Assembly (NCBI RefSeq): GCF_030161375.1
Contig: NZ_BSSQ01000001.1
Span: 248,001-312,000, forward strand
From: Paenibacillus glycanilyticus
GTDB taxonomy: Bacteria; Bacillota; Bacilli; Paenibacillales; Paenibacillaceae
Length of the DNA stretch: 64,000 nt
Reading direction: 5' to 3'
Below the pieces are notes generated by a model. It did not search any database, was not told the origin of the DNA, and saw only the letters and a program-made list of their open reading frames with translations. The position numbers were made by a program, and so were the translations under genes. Shown piece by piece: positions 42,371-49,868 of the stretch; the stretch's first letter is position 1; the number at the start of each line of letters is the position of its first letter.

Positions 42371-43183
42371 ATGATGAAATTTGACTTGCATACCCATCAC
42401 GAACGATGCGGCCACGCGAACGGCACGATTGAAGATTATATTGTTGCGGCATTAGATGCAGGACTACAAGCAATCGGCATTTCCGATCATTCGCCTTATT
42501 TCGGAAGCGAGCAGGATCAGCCTTTTCCCGGCATAGCCATGGCCCGCAGCGATTTTCAAAGCTATGTAGACGAGGTTCTTCGCTTGAAAGAGAAGTATAA
42601 AGACCGCATTGAAGTACTGCTTGGCATGGAGTCGGATTTCTTCCCAAGACATGCGGAGACCTATCGCGATGCTTATAAGAATGTTCCTTTTGACTACTTA
42701 ATCGGATCGGTGCATCAGGTTGGCGGAGTTAGCATCTTTAACCGCAACCGTTGGAAGGATTTGAACGAAGAGAAACAAATTGCCGACAAAGTTTCCTATT
42801 ACGAGCTTATTCAGCAATCCGCCCGCAGCGGCATGTTTGACATACTGGGCCATATCGATGCGATGAAGGGGTATTACCCGGCCTTTTCCGATATTCCGGC
42901 TCACGAAGCCATTGATGATACGCTCCGCGTAATCGCCCATTGCGACGTAGCCATCGAGATTAATACGTCGGGCAGCACGAAAGACGTTGGCGGCTGGTAT
43001 CCTTCCGACGATATTCTGGAGAGAGCCCTTCACTTTGGAGTGAACGTCACCTTTGGTTCCGATGCCCATAAGCCAAGCCGTGTAGGCGATGATTTTGAAC
43101 TCGTGCGCAAGCGTCTGAAGGAAATTGGTTTCTCGCAATGGGTGTTTTACCGTAAACGCCAGCAAATCATCGTTCCATTGTAA
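42371..43183 (+). CDS. HisJ-type histidinol-phosphatase (PHP superfamily)
   Basis: 270 residues. Metal-binding motifs of the PHP fold are visible: FDLHTHHERCGH near the start, GISDHSPYF, GMESDFFP, LIGSVHQVGG, ILGHIDAMK and the late TFGSDAHKPSRVG. It fits the HisJ/HisK family, which hydrolyses histidinol phosphate in histidine synthesis; other PHP phosphoesterases look similar and no his genes are near, so the assignment is moderate. Two adjacent ATG codons follow AGGAGG. Confidence 0.8.
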   Translation: MMKFDLHTHHERCGHANGTIEDYIVAALDAGLQAIGISDHSPYFGSEQDQPFPGIAMARSDFQSYVDEVLRLKEKYKDRIEVLLGMESDFFPRHAETYRDAYKNVPFDYLIGSVHQVGGVSIFNRNRWKDLNEEKQIADKVSYYELIQQSARSGMFDILGHIDAMKGYYPAFSDIPAHEAIDDTLRVIAHCDVAIEINTSGSTKDVGGWYPSDDILERALHFGVNVTFGSDAHKPSRVGDDFELVRKRLKEIGFSQWVFYRKRQQIIVPL

Positions 43184-43190
43184 CTAACGG

Positions 43191-43218
43191 GGCTGTCTCA
43201 TGGGAGACGGCCTTTTTT
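43191..43218 (+). terminator. Intrinsic terminator, PHP gene
   Basis: GGCTGTCTC pairs with GAGACGGCC across ATGG, followed by six T residues, seven bases after the stop. Confidence 0.85.
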
Positions 43219-43237
43219 AATCCCTGCTTATCCGGAC

Positions 43238-43268
43238 AAAAAAAGTGGACCTGTGCGCTCACAGGTCC
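43238..43268 (-). terminator. Intrinsic terminator, doxX
   Basis: GGACCTGT / ACAGGTCC stem; on the minus strand a seven-T run follows two bases after it. It lies about 100 bases past the doxX stop. Confidence 0.65.
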
Positions 43269-43366
43269 GAAATTGATATATTAAAAGGGGGTCTTGTTTA
43301 TTATAATAGCCCACTAATATGTTTGTACCGTAACAGAACTATTTCAATTGTGTAACAAATTCAAAC

Positions 43367-43765
43367 TTATTTCAGCAGCGCATCGATTGAGATATCCCCT
43401 GCCCCAGTGAAAGCAACGCCAAGCGCAACGGCAATCAGAACCAAATTATATTCGAAGCCATTTTGCGTAGCCCATAGGCCGTTTGCGCCATGAACCTTCA
43501 CAATGGCCATAATCATTGGAATGATCAGCAATGCGGCACCAACTTCTACCCAAAGCCCGGCACCAAACAACAATCCGCCTACAACTTCTGTCAATCCCGC
43601 ACCGGCAGCCATCAGGACGCCCGGTTTCATGCCAAGCGATTCCATCCAACCGCCCGTTCCTTTCAAGCCGTACCCGCCAAACCAGCCAAACAACTTCTGT
43701 GCGCCATGTCCAATCATCAATAAACCAATAATAACCCGAATAATCAGCAATCCTGTATCTAACAT
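43367..43765 (-). CDS. DoxX-family membrane protein (CatD-like)
   Basis: 132 residues with four hydrophobic segments, beginning LDTGLLIIRVIIGLLMIGHG and containing KLFGWFGGYGLKGTGGW, the DoxX signature. In Bacillus the DoxX protein CatD (YfiD) is part of a catechol/thiol-stress operon controlled by HxlR-type repressors of the YodB/CatR kind. Here a very YodB/CatR-like gene is divergent, and the doxX promoter lies inside an inverted repeat, so a role in quinone or thiol-stress protection is likely. RBS is AAGGGAGAGG. Confidence 0.85.
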   Translation of the reverse strand: MLDTGLLIIRVIIGLLMIGHGAQKLFGWFGGYGLKGTGGWMESLGMKPGVLMAAGAGLTEVVGGLLFGAGLWVEVGAALLIIPMIMAIVKVHGANGLWATQNGFEYNLVLIAVALGVAFTGAGDISIDALLK

Positions 43766-43826
43766 AATGTACCTCTCCCTTATCTATTCTCTCGTTTGTT
43801 GAGCGGCCGCTCTCTTTGATGCACTT

Positions 43827-43862
43827 ATCATAATGTACGTTACTTACTTTAGTCAAGTACAT
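43827..43862 (-). promoter_or_regulatory. doxX promoter within an inverted repeat (candidate HxlR operator)
   Basis: TTGACT (43851-43856) and TATGAT (43827-43832) are 18 bases apart on the minus strand. ATGTAC (43833-43838) and GTACAT (43857-43862) flank the spacer and -35 box, so a bound dimer would block RNA polymerase. Confidence 0.65.
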
Positions 43863-43960
43863 ATATTAAAATTAGCAAATACCCAAATTTGGCTTACGGA
43901 ACGAACTTACTTTTCCTTAGAACATATGCTACAATATAGGTAGAAAAAGGGGTGATCGCG

Positions 43961-44269
43961 TTGGATTATTCAACTATGTGCCCAAAGTATGAAGCTGCGG
44001 CCGACATTCTAGGTAAGAAATGGACAGGGCTTATCATTCGGGTCATGCTTGGCGGACCTAAACGGTTCAAAGAAATTAAAGAGCAAATCCCCGAGATGAG
44101 TGACAAAATGTTAACGGATCGGATGAAGGAATTAGAGAGTCAGAGCATCGTGAAACGAACTGTCTATCCTGAAATGCCTGTTCGAATCGAATATGAATTA
44201 ACGCCGAAGGGTCATGAGCTCCAGCCTGTAATCGAATCGATTCAGAACTGGGGCGAGCATTGGATGTAA
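43961..44269 (+). CDS. HxlR-family redox-type repressor (YodB/CatR-like)
   Basis: 102 residues from TTG 43961, with AAAGGGGTG six bases ahead; the GTG at 43952 is part of that site. MCPKYEAAADILGKKWTGLI and MLGGPKRFKEIKEQIPEMS are close to YodB and CatR of Bacillus, including the single N-terminal cysteine (Cys7) that senses quinones and diamide. The C-terminal cysteines of YodB are absent, as in CatR. Divergent from doxX and probably its repressor, through the ATGTAC repeat between them. Confidence 0.88.
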   Translation: MDYSTMCPKYEAAADILGKKWTGLIIRVMLGGPKRFKEIKEQIPEMSDKMLTDRMKELESQSIVKRTVYPEMPVRIEYELTPKGHELQPVIESIQNWGEHWM

Positions 44270-44277
44270 GAAAGCAA

Positions 44278-44384
44278 AGAAGCTGCGCCAATCAGGATAG
44301 TCCGCTATCCTGATTGGCGCAGTTTTTTTATTGAATGGCGCGTTGCCGTTATGCAACCTTGGTTGGTTGACTTTCGCGGATATC
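44278..44384 (-). ncRNA. Candidate Fur-controlled small RNA next to sdhB
   Basis: The minus-strand promoter at 44391-44419 predicts a start near 44384. The transcript would run about 105 bases through an unstructured CAACCAACCAAGG stretch and end in the perfect 18-bp hairpin at 44283-44322. It contains no ORF with an RBS. In Bacillus the Fur-controlled sRNA FsrA represses sdhCAB. Location and control suggest a similar iron-sparing RNA, but this is an inference and no FsrA sequence similarity is claimed. Confidence 0.35.
44283..44329. terminator. Strong terminator after the HxlR gene
   Basis: A perfect 18-bp stem CTGCGCCAATCAGGATAG / CTATCCTGATTGGCGCAG with TCCG loop and seven T residues on the plus strand. 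On the minus strand CTTCTTTGCTTTCTT follows, so it could also end a minus-strand transcript from the Fur-box promoter. Confidence 0.92.
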
Positions 44385-44390
44385 TCCATT

Positions 44391-44419
44391 ACTATATTGA
44401 TAATAGTTATCATTATCAA
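44391..44419 (-). promoter_or_regulatory. Fur box with embedded promoter
   Basis: GATAATAGTTATCATTATC (44399-44417) is close to the 19-base Fur consensus GATAATGATAATCATTATC. On the minus strand TTGATA (44414-44419) and TATAGT (44391-44396), 17 bases apart, surround it, so Fur would block the promoter. A weaker plus-strand promoter (TTGACT 44367-44372, TACTAT 44390-44395) also ends at the box. Confidence 0.75.
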
Positions 44420-44422
44420 ACA

Positions 44423-44455
44423 CAAAGAAAGAAAGAGCCCCCGCAATGCGGAGGC
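44423..44455 (-). terminator. Intrinsic terminator, sdhCAB
   Basis: GCCTCCGC / GCGGGGGC stem with ATT loop, then TCTTTCTTTCTTTG on the minus strand, immediately after the sdhB stop. Confidence 0.75.
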
Positions 44456-44462
44456 GTCATTC

Positions 44463-45221
44463 TTAGCCAAGCCATTTTTTGAACAATTGCTTTGTCGTAT
44501 CGCGGTTGATTGCAGCAATCGAAGTCGTAAGAGGAATACCTTTCGGGCACGAACGTACGCAGTTTTGCGAGTTGCCGCAGCCTTCGATACCGCCGTCTTC
44601 CATCAACGTCTCAAGACGTTCCGCTTTGTTCATCTCACCTGTAGGGTGGACATTGAACAGACGGACTTGGGAGATCGCTTGCGGACCGATAAAGCTGTTA
44701 CGGTCATTAACGTTCGGGCAGGCTTCCATACAAACGCCGCAAGTCATGCACTTGGACAGCTCGTACGCCCACTGGCGCTTCTCTTCGGCAAGACGAGGGC
44801 CAGGGCCCAGATCATACGTACCGTCGATCGGAATCCATGCTTTAACCCGTTTGAGCGCGTTGAACATGCGCTCGCGGTTAATAACAAGGTCACGCACGAC
44901 AGGGAATGTGCGCATCGGCTCAAGGCGAACCGGCTGCTCCAGCTTATCGATCAAAGCGCTGCACGCCTGACGAGGCTTGCCGTTGATGACCATCGAACAA
45001 GCGCCGCAAACTTCCTCGAGACAGTTGGATTCCCAGCATACCGGAGCTGTGTTTCCGCCATCCGATTTTTTCGGATTACGCTGAATTTCCATCAAGCCGC
45101 TGATAACGTTCATATTCGCGCGGTATGGAATTTCAAACTCTTCGGTATACGGAGCGGAGTCCGGACCGTCTTGACGGGTAATAACGAACTTTACGGTTTT
45201 TGTTGCTGTCGTTTGAGCCAT
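44463..45221 (-). CDS. sdhB: Succinate dehydrogenase iron-sulfur subunit
   Basis: 252 residues. The [2Fe-2S] cysteines are in CWESNCLEEVCGACSMVING; the [4Fe-4S] and [3Fe-4S] ligands are in CMTCGVCMEACP and CGNSQNCVRSCPKGIP. It carries electrons from the flavin subunit to the membrane quinone site of complex II. The gene starts three bases after sdhA and ends the operon. GGAGAATAACC precedes ATG. Confidence 0.96.
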   Translation of the reverse strand: MAQTTATKTVKFVITRQDGPDSAPYTEEFEIPYRANMNVISGLMEIQRNPKKSDGGNTAPVCWESNCLEEVCGACSMVINGKPRQACSALIDKLEQPVRLEPMRTFPVVRDLVINRERMFNALKRVKAWIPIDGTYDLGPGPRLAEEKRQWAYELSKCMTCGVCMEACPNVNDRNSFIGPQAISQVRLFNVHPTGEMNKAERLETLMEDGGIEGCGNSQNCVRSCPKGIPLTTSIAAINRDTTKQLFKKWLG

Positions 45222-45224
45222 TGG

Positions 45225-46982
45225 TTATTCTCCTTTCTTCTTGTTGGCTGTATAGTCGCGTTTACGCGGTTTGATGAGGGATGTATCAACATCCTCATAA
45301 GAGATTTGCGGACCTTCAGGCGTCCAAGTTGCTTTTGTTGTTTTGAGGAAGTCCTCGTCGTTACGATCCGGGAAGTCCGGTTTGTAATGCGCGCCGCGGC
45401 TTTCGTCGCGGAGCAAAGCGCCAAGCGTCATCGCTTCGGAAAGCTCAAGCATGTTCCACAGCTGACGCGTGAACGCTACGCTGGAGTTGTTCCATTTGAG
45501 CGAGTCGTTGATGTTAATGTTTTGGTAACGTTGCTTCAGCTCTTTGATCTTGTCAATCGTTTGCTGGAGCTTGTCGTTGAAGCGTACAACCGTCATGTTG
45601 TTTGTCATCCACTCGCCAAGCTCTTTGTGGATTACGTAAGCATTCTCGGTGCCGTTCATGCCAAGAATTCGATTATATTTGTCTTCATGCTGCTTCTTCG
45701 CACGGTCGAATACCGAGGAGGAAATATCATCCGACGATTTCTTGAGGCCTTTGATATATTCAACGGCTTTAGGACCGGCAACCATGCCGCCAAAGATAGC
45801 GGACAGGAGCGAGTTCGCGCCGAGACGGTTTGCGCCGTGGTATTGATAATCGCATTCGCCTGCCGCAAACAAACCAGGAATGTTCGTCATTTGGTTGTAG
45901 TCAACCCACATGCCGCCCATCGAATAGTGAACCGCAGGGAAGATTTTCATCGGAATTTTGCGCGGGTCGTCGCCCATGAACTTCTCGTAAATTTCAATGA
46001 TGCCGCCGAGCTTAACGTCCAGCTCCTTCGGATCTTTATGCGACAGGTCAAGGTAAACCATGTTCTCGCCGTTGATGCCAAGCTTGTCGTCGACGCAGAC
46101 GCTGAAGATTTCGCGGGTTGCGATATCGCGCGGTACCAGGTTGCCGTACGCAGGGTATTTCTCTTCAAGGAAGTACCAAGGTTTGCCGTCTTTGTAAGTC
46201 CAGATCCGGCCGCCTTCGCCGCGTGCGGATTCGGACATCAGGCGCAGCTTGTCGTCACCGGGAATCGCAGTCGGGTGAATCTGAATGAACTCGCCGTTTG
46301 CGTAATGAACGCCTTGCTGGTAAACCGCAGATGCTGCAGTACCCGTATTGATAACGGAGTTTGTTGTTTTACCGAAAATAATGCCAGGGCCGCCGGATGC
46401 AAGAATAACCGCGTCGCCGACGAAAGTATGTACTTCCATCGTACGCAGGCTTTGTGCGGCAATACCGCGGCAAATGCCTTCGTCATCCAAAACGGAACCA
46501 AGGAATTCCCAATGCTCGTATTTTGTTACGAGGCCGGCTGCTTCCCAGCGGCGAACTTGCTCGTCCAGTGCGTATAGCAGCTGTTGGCCCGTTGTAGCGC
46601 CTGCAAATGCCGTACGGTGATATTGCGTGCCCCCGAAACGGCGGAAGTCAAGAAGACCTTCTGGTGTACGGGAGAACATTACGCCCATACGGTCCATCAA
46701 GTGAATGATGCCAGGTGCGGCTTCGCACATTGCTTTTACCGGTGGCTGATTCGCGAGGAAGTCGCCGCCATAAACGGTATCGTCAAAATGCTCCCAAGGG
46801 GAGTCGCCTTCACCTTTCGTATTAACAGCGCCGTTAATGCCGCCTTGCGCGCAAACGGAGTGGGAACGTTTCACCGGCACGAGGGAGAACAGATCCACAT
46901 GCACGCCCGCTTCCGCCGCTTTTACGGTTGCCATAAGACCGGCAAGACCGCCGCCAACGACGATAATTTTATTTTTAGCCAT
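45225..46982 (-). CDS. sdhA: Succinate dehydrogenase flavoprotein subunit
   Basis: 585 residues from ATG 46982, with AAGGAGCG ahead; the frame continues upstream without family similarity. The dinucleotide-binding IIVVGGGLAGLMATVKAAE, the covalent-FAD histidine region SHSVCAQGGINGA, HPTAIPG, SARGEGGRIW and RLGANSLLSAIFGG are all present. It oxidises succinate to fumarate. It lies 28 bases after sdhC. Confidence 0.96.
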   Translation of the reverse strand: MAKNKIIVVGGGLAGLMATVKAAEAGVHVDLFSLVPVKRSHSVCAQGGINGAVNTKGEGDSPWEHFDDTVYGGDFLANQPPVKAMCEAAPGIIHLMDRMGVMFSRTPEGLLDFRRFGGTQYHRTAFAGATTGQQLLYALDEQVRRWEAAGLVTKYEHWEFLGSVLDDEGICRGIAAQSLRTMEVHTFVGDAVILASGGPGIIFGKTTNSVINTGTAASAVYQQGVHYANGEFIQIHPTAIPGDDKLRLMSESARGEGGRIWTYKDGKPWYFLEEKYPAYGNLVPRDIATREIFSVCVDDKLGINGENMVYLDLSHKDPKELDVKLGGIIEIYEKFMGDDPRKIPMKIFPAVHYSMGGMWVDYNQMTNIPGLFAAGECDYQYHGANRLGANSLLSAIFGGMVAGPKAVEYIKGLKKSSDDISSSVFDRAKKQHEDKYNRILGMNGTENAYVIHKELGEWMTNNMTVVRFNDKLQQTIDKIKELKQRYQNININDSLKWNNSSVAFTRQLWNMLELSEAMTLGALLRDESRGAHYKPDFPDRNDEDFLKTTKATWTPEGPQISYEDVDTSLIKPRKRDYTANKKKGE

Positions 46983-47010
46983 TACGTTTCGCTCCTTGTC
47001 TAAATACTTA

Positions 47011-47682
47011 CTAACCGATATTGGTCCATGCCAACGCGGCACTTGCTGTTTCTTTGAATTCGTCGCCCATGAAAGCTACGAGGGACAAAATGAACAGCGC
47101 AGCTACAAGCACAAAGATAACCATGCAAATATTCGCCGAAACTTTTTGCGATTTCGGGGATACGGTAATGCCCCAGCTGATCAGAAACGCCCAGAGGCCG
47201 TTGCTGAAGTGGAATACGGCAGCCAGAATACCGATGAGATACAGAATAAACAAAGCAGGGCTAGTTGCAATATCATGCATCGTCGAGCCAAGCTCTTCAT
47301 GCGTCACATTGCCAAGCGCTACCTGCACGCGAGTCTCGAACACATGCCAGATAATGAAGATAAACGTGATAACCCCTGTAATACGCTGCAATGTAAACGC
47401 CCAGTTGCGCTCATATTTGAAACGTCCCGAGTTGAGGTTGGATTGATAAGCCATGTACAAGCCGTAAACCCCGTGGAACAAGATCGGCAGATAGATGCCG
47501 AAAATCTCGAGCAGCGTTACGATAGGCAGTCCGTTAATGAAACTAACCGCTCTTGTAAAGCCTTCCGGCCCCCGCTCATACGCCTGAAAATTGGCCAACG
47601 CATGCACGATGATAAACCCGCCAAGAGGAATCACCCCTAGCAGAGAGTGAAGCTTGCGCCAGTAGTACGAATTTCCTTTCAT
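47011..47682 (-). CDS. sdhC: Succinate dehydrogenase cytochrome b558 subunit
   Basis: 223 residues with five hydrophobic helices and histidines suited to haem ligation (for example in LGVIPLGGFIIVHALANF, LFHGVYGLYMAY, FIWHVFETR and FHFSNGLWAFLISWG). It is a single-anchor type B cytochrome as in Bacillus SdhC, binding two b haems and menaquinone. First gene of sdhCAB, preceded by AAAGGAG. Fused anchor explains why no sdhD is seen. Confidence 0.93.
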   Translation of the reverse strand: MKGNSYYWRKLHSLLGVIPLGGFIIVHALANFQAYERGPEGFTRAVSFINGLPIVTLLEIFGIYLPILFHGVYGLYMAYQSNLNSGRFKYERNWAFTLQRITGVITFIFIIWHVFETRVQVALGNVTHEELGSTMHDIATSPALFILYLIGILAAVFHFSNGLWAFLISWGITVSPKSQKVSANICMVIFVLVAALFILSLVAFMGDEFKETASAALAWTNIG

Positions 47683-47749
47683 TAATTACTTCTCCTTTCC
47701 AGACTGTGGTCGTTCCGTGACATTTTTTACTGTTGACAAACCATTCTAC

Positions 47750-47778
47750 ATTGTACCCCCGGCATTTAAGTCCGTCAA
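47750..47778 (-). promoter_or_regulatory. Promoter of sdhCAB
   Basis: TTGACG (47773-47778) and TACAAT (47750-47755) on the minus strand, 17 bases apart, 68 bases before the sdhC start. The 274-base divergent gap to the LysR gene holds no other gene. Confidence 0.8.
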
Positions 47779-47956
47779 CAAAAGTCGACACCAGGTACGA
47801 AAGTTTCACTTATCGACCGTTTTGTGGGACTTCTTCAATTGTGAACTTTCCGTGTATACCACTCTTTTAATCCTACTCCTTTTGAGCTTATAATGGAATT
47901 GCATATTTATTATAAATTATTATAACCATTTCACATAAGCGATCGGAGAGAGCAAA

Positions 47957-48835
47957 ATGATCGAAGAATTTCATATGTTTGCTGCCATTGTTGAGCATTC
48001 GAGCATGAACAAAGCAGCTGCCTTGCTTAATTTGTCCCAACCGGCTTTATCCCGCAAACTTGCCAAACTCGAAGAAGAGATTGGCGCGAAGCTGTTCGAG
48101 CGAGTCGGCAAACGTCTTGAGCTGACCCGGGTTGGCCAGCTGACCTACGAGTATGCCGTCAACTTGCGCAAGCTGCACCGGCGCTACATGGATTCCGTTG
48201 CTGAATATACCGCCGCAGGAAGAACGTCGCTGACGATTGGGGCCAGCCTTACCACGCTCCAAACCACTTTGCCGGATTTCATCAAAACGTTAAATGCCAG
48301 CCACCCGGAGTTTGATATTAAAGCCGTCACCGGTAAAACCCATGAAATCGTCTCGCTTGTCCGCGACAACAAAGTGGATATTGCCATTATTGCTTCAACG
48401 ATTGAAGACTCCCAGCTGCATTGCGTTCCGCTCTTTGACGACCATCTGCTCCTTGTCATTCCGACAAGCGTAGCCGTTACGAATCAACACGCTCTTTCTA
48501 TAGAAGATGTAAACGGACTGCCGATGATCTTATTCTCCAAAGGAACCTGGTACCGCAAGCTGACGGACGAAGTATTCGCCAAACATCATCTGCAGCCGGA
48601 TGTACGCATGGAGATCGATTCCTTCGAGGCGATCGTCCGTCTTCTTCATACTTGCCGCGCGGCAACCCTTCTTCCGCATTCCTATATGCGCAAGCAGCTT
48701 CTTGCCGACAACGAGCTGGTCGTCGTCCCGATCCGCGAGCTGGAAGAAACGAAGCGCACGACTTGCCTCATCCATAACGACCCTTCCGATCTTCATCCGG
48801 CTGTTCGGCGTTGGATAGCGGAGCTTGGCCAGTAA
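47957..48835 (+). CDS. LysR-family transcriptional regulator (divergent from sdhCAB)
   Basis: 292 residues. Winged helix at the N-terminus (EEFHMFAAIVEHSSMNKAAA, LNLSQPALSRKLAKLEEEIG), then a co-inducer-binding domain with LTIGASLTTLQTTLPDFIK. The divergent position suggests it could control the sdh operon, but CcpC-type or other targets cannot be excluded. CGGAGAGAG precedes ATG. A strong terminator follows. Confidence 0.9.
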   Translation: MIEEFHMFAAIVEHSSMNKAAALLNLSQPALSRKLAKLEEEIGAKLFERVGKRLELTRVGQLTYEYAVNLRKLHRRYMDSVAEYTAAGRTSLTIGASLTTLQTTLPDFIKTLNASHPEFDIKAVTGKTHEIVSLVRDNKVDIAIIASTIEDSQLHCVPLFDDHLLLVIPTSVAVTNQHALSIEDVNGLPMILFSKGTWYRKLTDEVFAKHHLQPDVRMEIDSFEAIVRLLHTCRAATLLPHSYMRKQLLADNELVVVPIRELEETKRTTCLIHNDPSDLHPAVRRWIAELGQ

Positions 48836-48883
48836 TGCGCTCTTCGCTTTTTCGCTTTTCGCCCTTGTCCCCCCGCTTGCGGG

Positions 48884-48924
48884 AGGACAGTGAGTGCGCC
48901 TTTTAGCGCTTCACTGTCCTTTTT
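48884..48924 (+). terminator. Intrinsic terminator, LysR gene
   Basis: AGGACAGTGAGTGCGC pairs with AGCGCTTCACTGTCCT across CTTTT and is followed by TTTT, about 50 bases after the stop. Confidence 0.88.
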
Positions 48925-48945
48925 CATTCCCTCGCTAGGGGGAAT

Positions 48946-49120
48946 GGGAATGGATGGGTGCGGTGCGAGATGGGTAAGGGGTATCTCTGGAGGAGCGGAG
49001 CGCTCGCCTTTGTCACTTCCTTTGCTACAACTATGTAAACTCCATTCAGAGCAAAGGAATGACAACAGCGACCGGAAGAGATACCCCGTCCCACCGAGCC
49101 CTCCCGCCCCATCCATTCCC
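48946..49120. repeat. Long palindromic repeat, family 1, copy E (inverted)
   Basis: Outer arms GGGAATGGATGGG / CCCATCCATTCCC and GGGGTATCTC / GAGATACCCC; inner arms TTGTCACTTCCTTTGCT / AGCAAAGGAATGACAA. The cores are in reverse order: the long core complement at 48984-49008 (TCTGGAGGAGCGGAGCGCTC), the short core complement GCGACCGGAAGAG at 49068-49080. It lies between convergent LysR and ktr genes; the rest of 48836-49188 is terminators. Confidence 0.85.
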
Positions 49121-49144
49121 CACCTCGCCCAGCGCCAGCCACAC

Positions 49145-49184
49145 AAAAAAAGGACATTGAACGCTAACGGCGCCCACTGTCCTT
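49145..49184 (-). terminator. Intrinsic terminator, ktr operon
   Basis: AGGACA / TGTCCT with inner GGCGCC pairing; the minus-strand T-run is seven bases long. It lies just after the ktr operon stop at 49189. Confidence 0.75.
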
Positions 49185-49188
49185 ATCA

Positions 49189-49851
49189 TCACCTGATTAT
49201 AGTTTCTTCAAACTGTTCAATTTGGTCGTTTGTCCCGATTACCACCATAACGTCCCGTTCCGTTACCACATCTGCCGCCGTAGGAGCAATTATAATACCA
49301 TTAGGCTTGTTAATGGCGACGATGCTGCAGCCGAACCGAGCTCGCAAGTTCAAATCATGAAGCGACTTGCCGTTCAAACAATTCGGAACCGATAGTTCGG
49401 CGATTGTGTATTCCTTCGACAGCTCGATATAATCGAGCAAGTTCGGAGAGACAAGCTGATGGGCTACCCTTATGCCCATGTCCCGCTCCGGATACACAAC
49501 GCGGTCCACTCCGATTTTCTCCAGCACCCGTCCGTGCAGTTCGCTCATGGCTTTGGCAACAACCCGCTTCACGCCTAGATCCTTCAATAGAATGGTCGTC
49601 AGAATGCTGGCTTGAATATCATCGCCTATCGCCACGACTCCGCAGTCGAAATTCCGAACGCCCAGTGACCGCAGCGCTTCTTCATCCGTACAATCCGCTG
49701 ATACCGTATAAGTCAGCACATTGCTCATCTCTTGGACAGCTTCCTCGTCCCGGTCGATGCCAAGCACCTCATAACCCAGCTTAATAAGCTCTCTCCCCAG
49801 ACTGGAGCCAAATCGACCTAAGCCTACGATCACAAATTGATTGTTTTTCAT
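49189..49851 (-). CDS. ktrA: Ktr/Trk potassium uptake regulatory subunit (RCK domain)
   Basis: 220 residues. An RCK_N Rossmann domain with VIVGLGRFGSSLGREL and the acidic GIDRDEE ribose-binding end, then an RCK_C domain (about 140-220). In Bacillus KtrA and KtrC form octameric rings that gate the KtrB/KtrD channel with ATP/ADP, and RCK_C binds c-di-AMP. I cannot decide between KtrA and KtrC from sequence alone. It follows the channel gene by 17 bases. Confidence 0.92.
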   Translation of the reverse strand: MKNNQFVIVGLGRFGSSLGRELIKLGYEVLGIDRDEEAVQEMSNVLTYTVSADCTDEEALRSLGVRNFDCGVVAIGDDIQASILTTILLKDLGVKRVVAKAMSELHGRVLEKIGVDRVVYPERDMGIRVAHQLVSPNLLDYIELSKEYTIAELSVPNCLNGKSLHDLNLRARFGCSIVAINKPNGIIIAPTAADVVTERDVMVVIGTNDQIEQFEETIIR

Positions 49852-49868
49852 TCTTGCTTTCTATTCCC

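Noticed and set aside
44331-46577. 748-codon open frame on the plus strand across sdhB and sdhA
   Set aside because: Antisense to two conserved sdh genes whose codon bias keeps the opposite frame open; translation is low-quality and lacks motifs.
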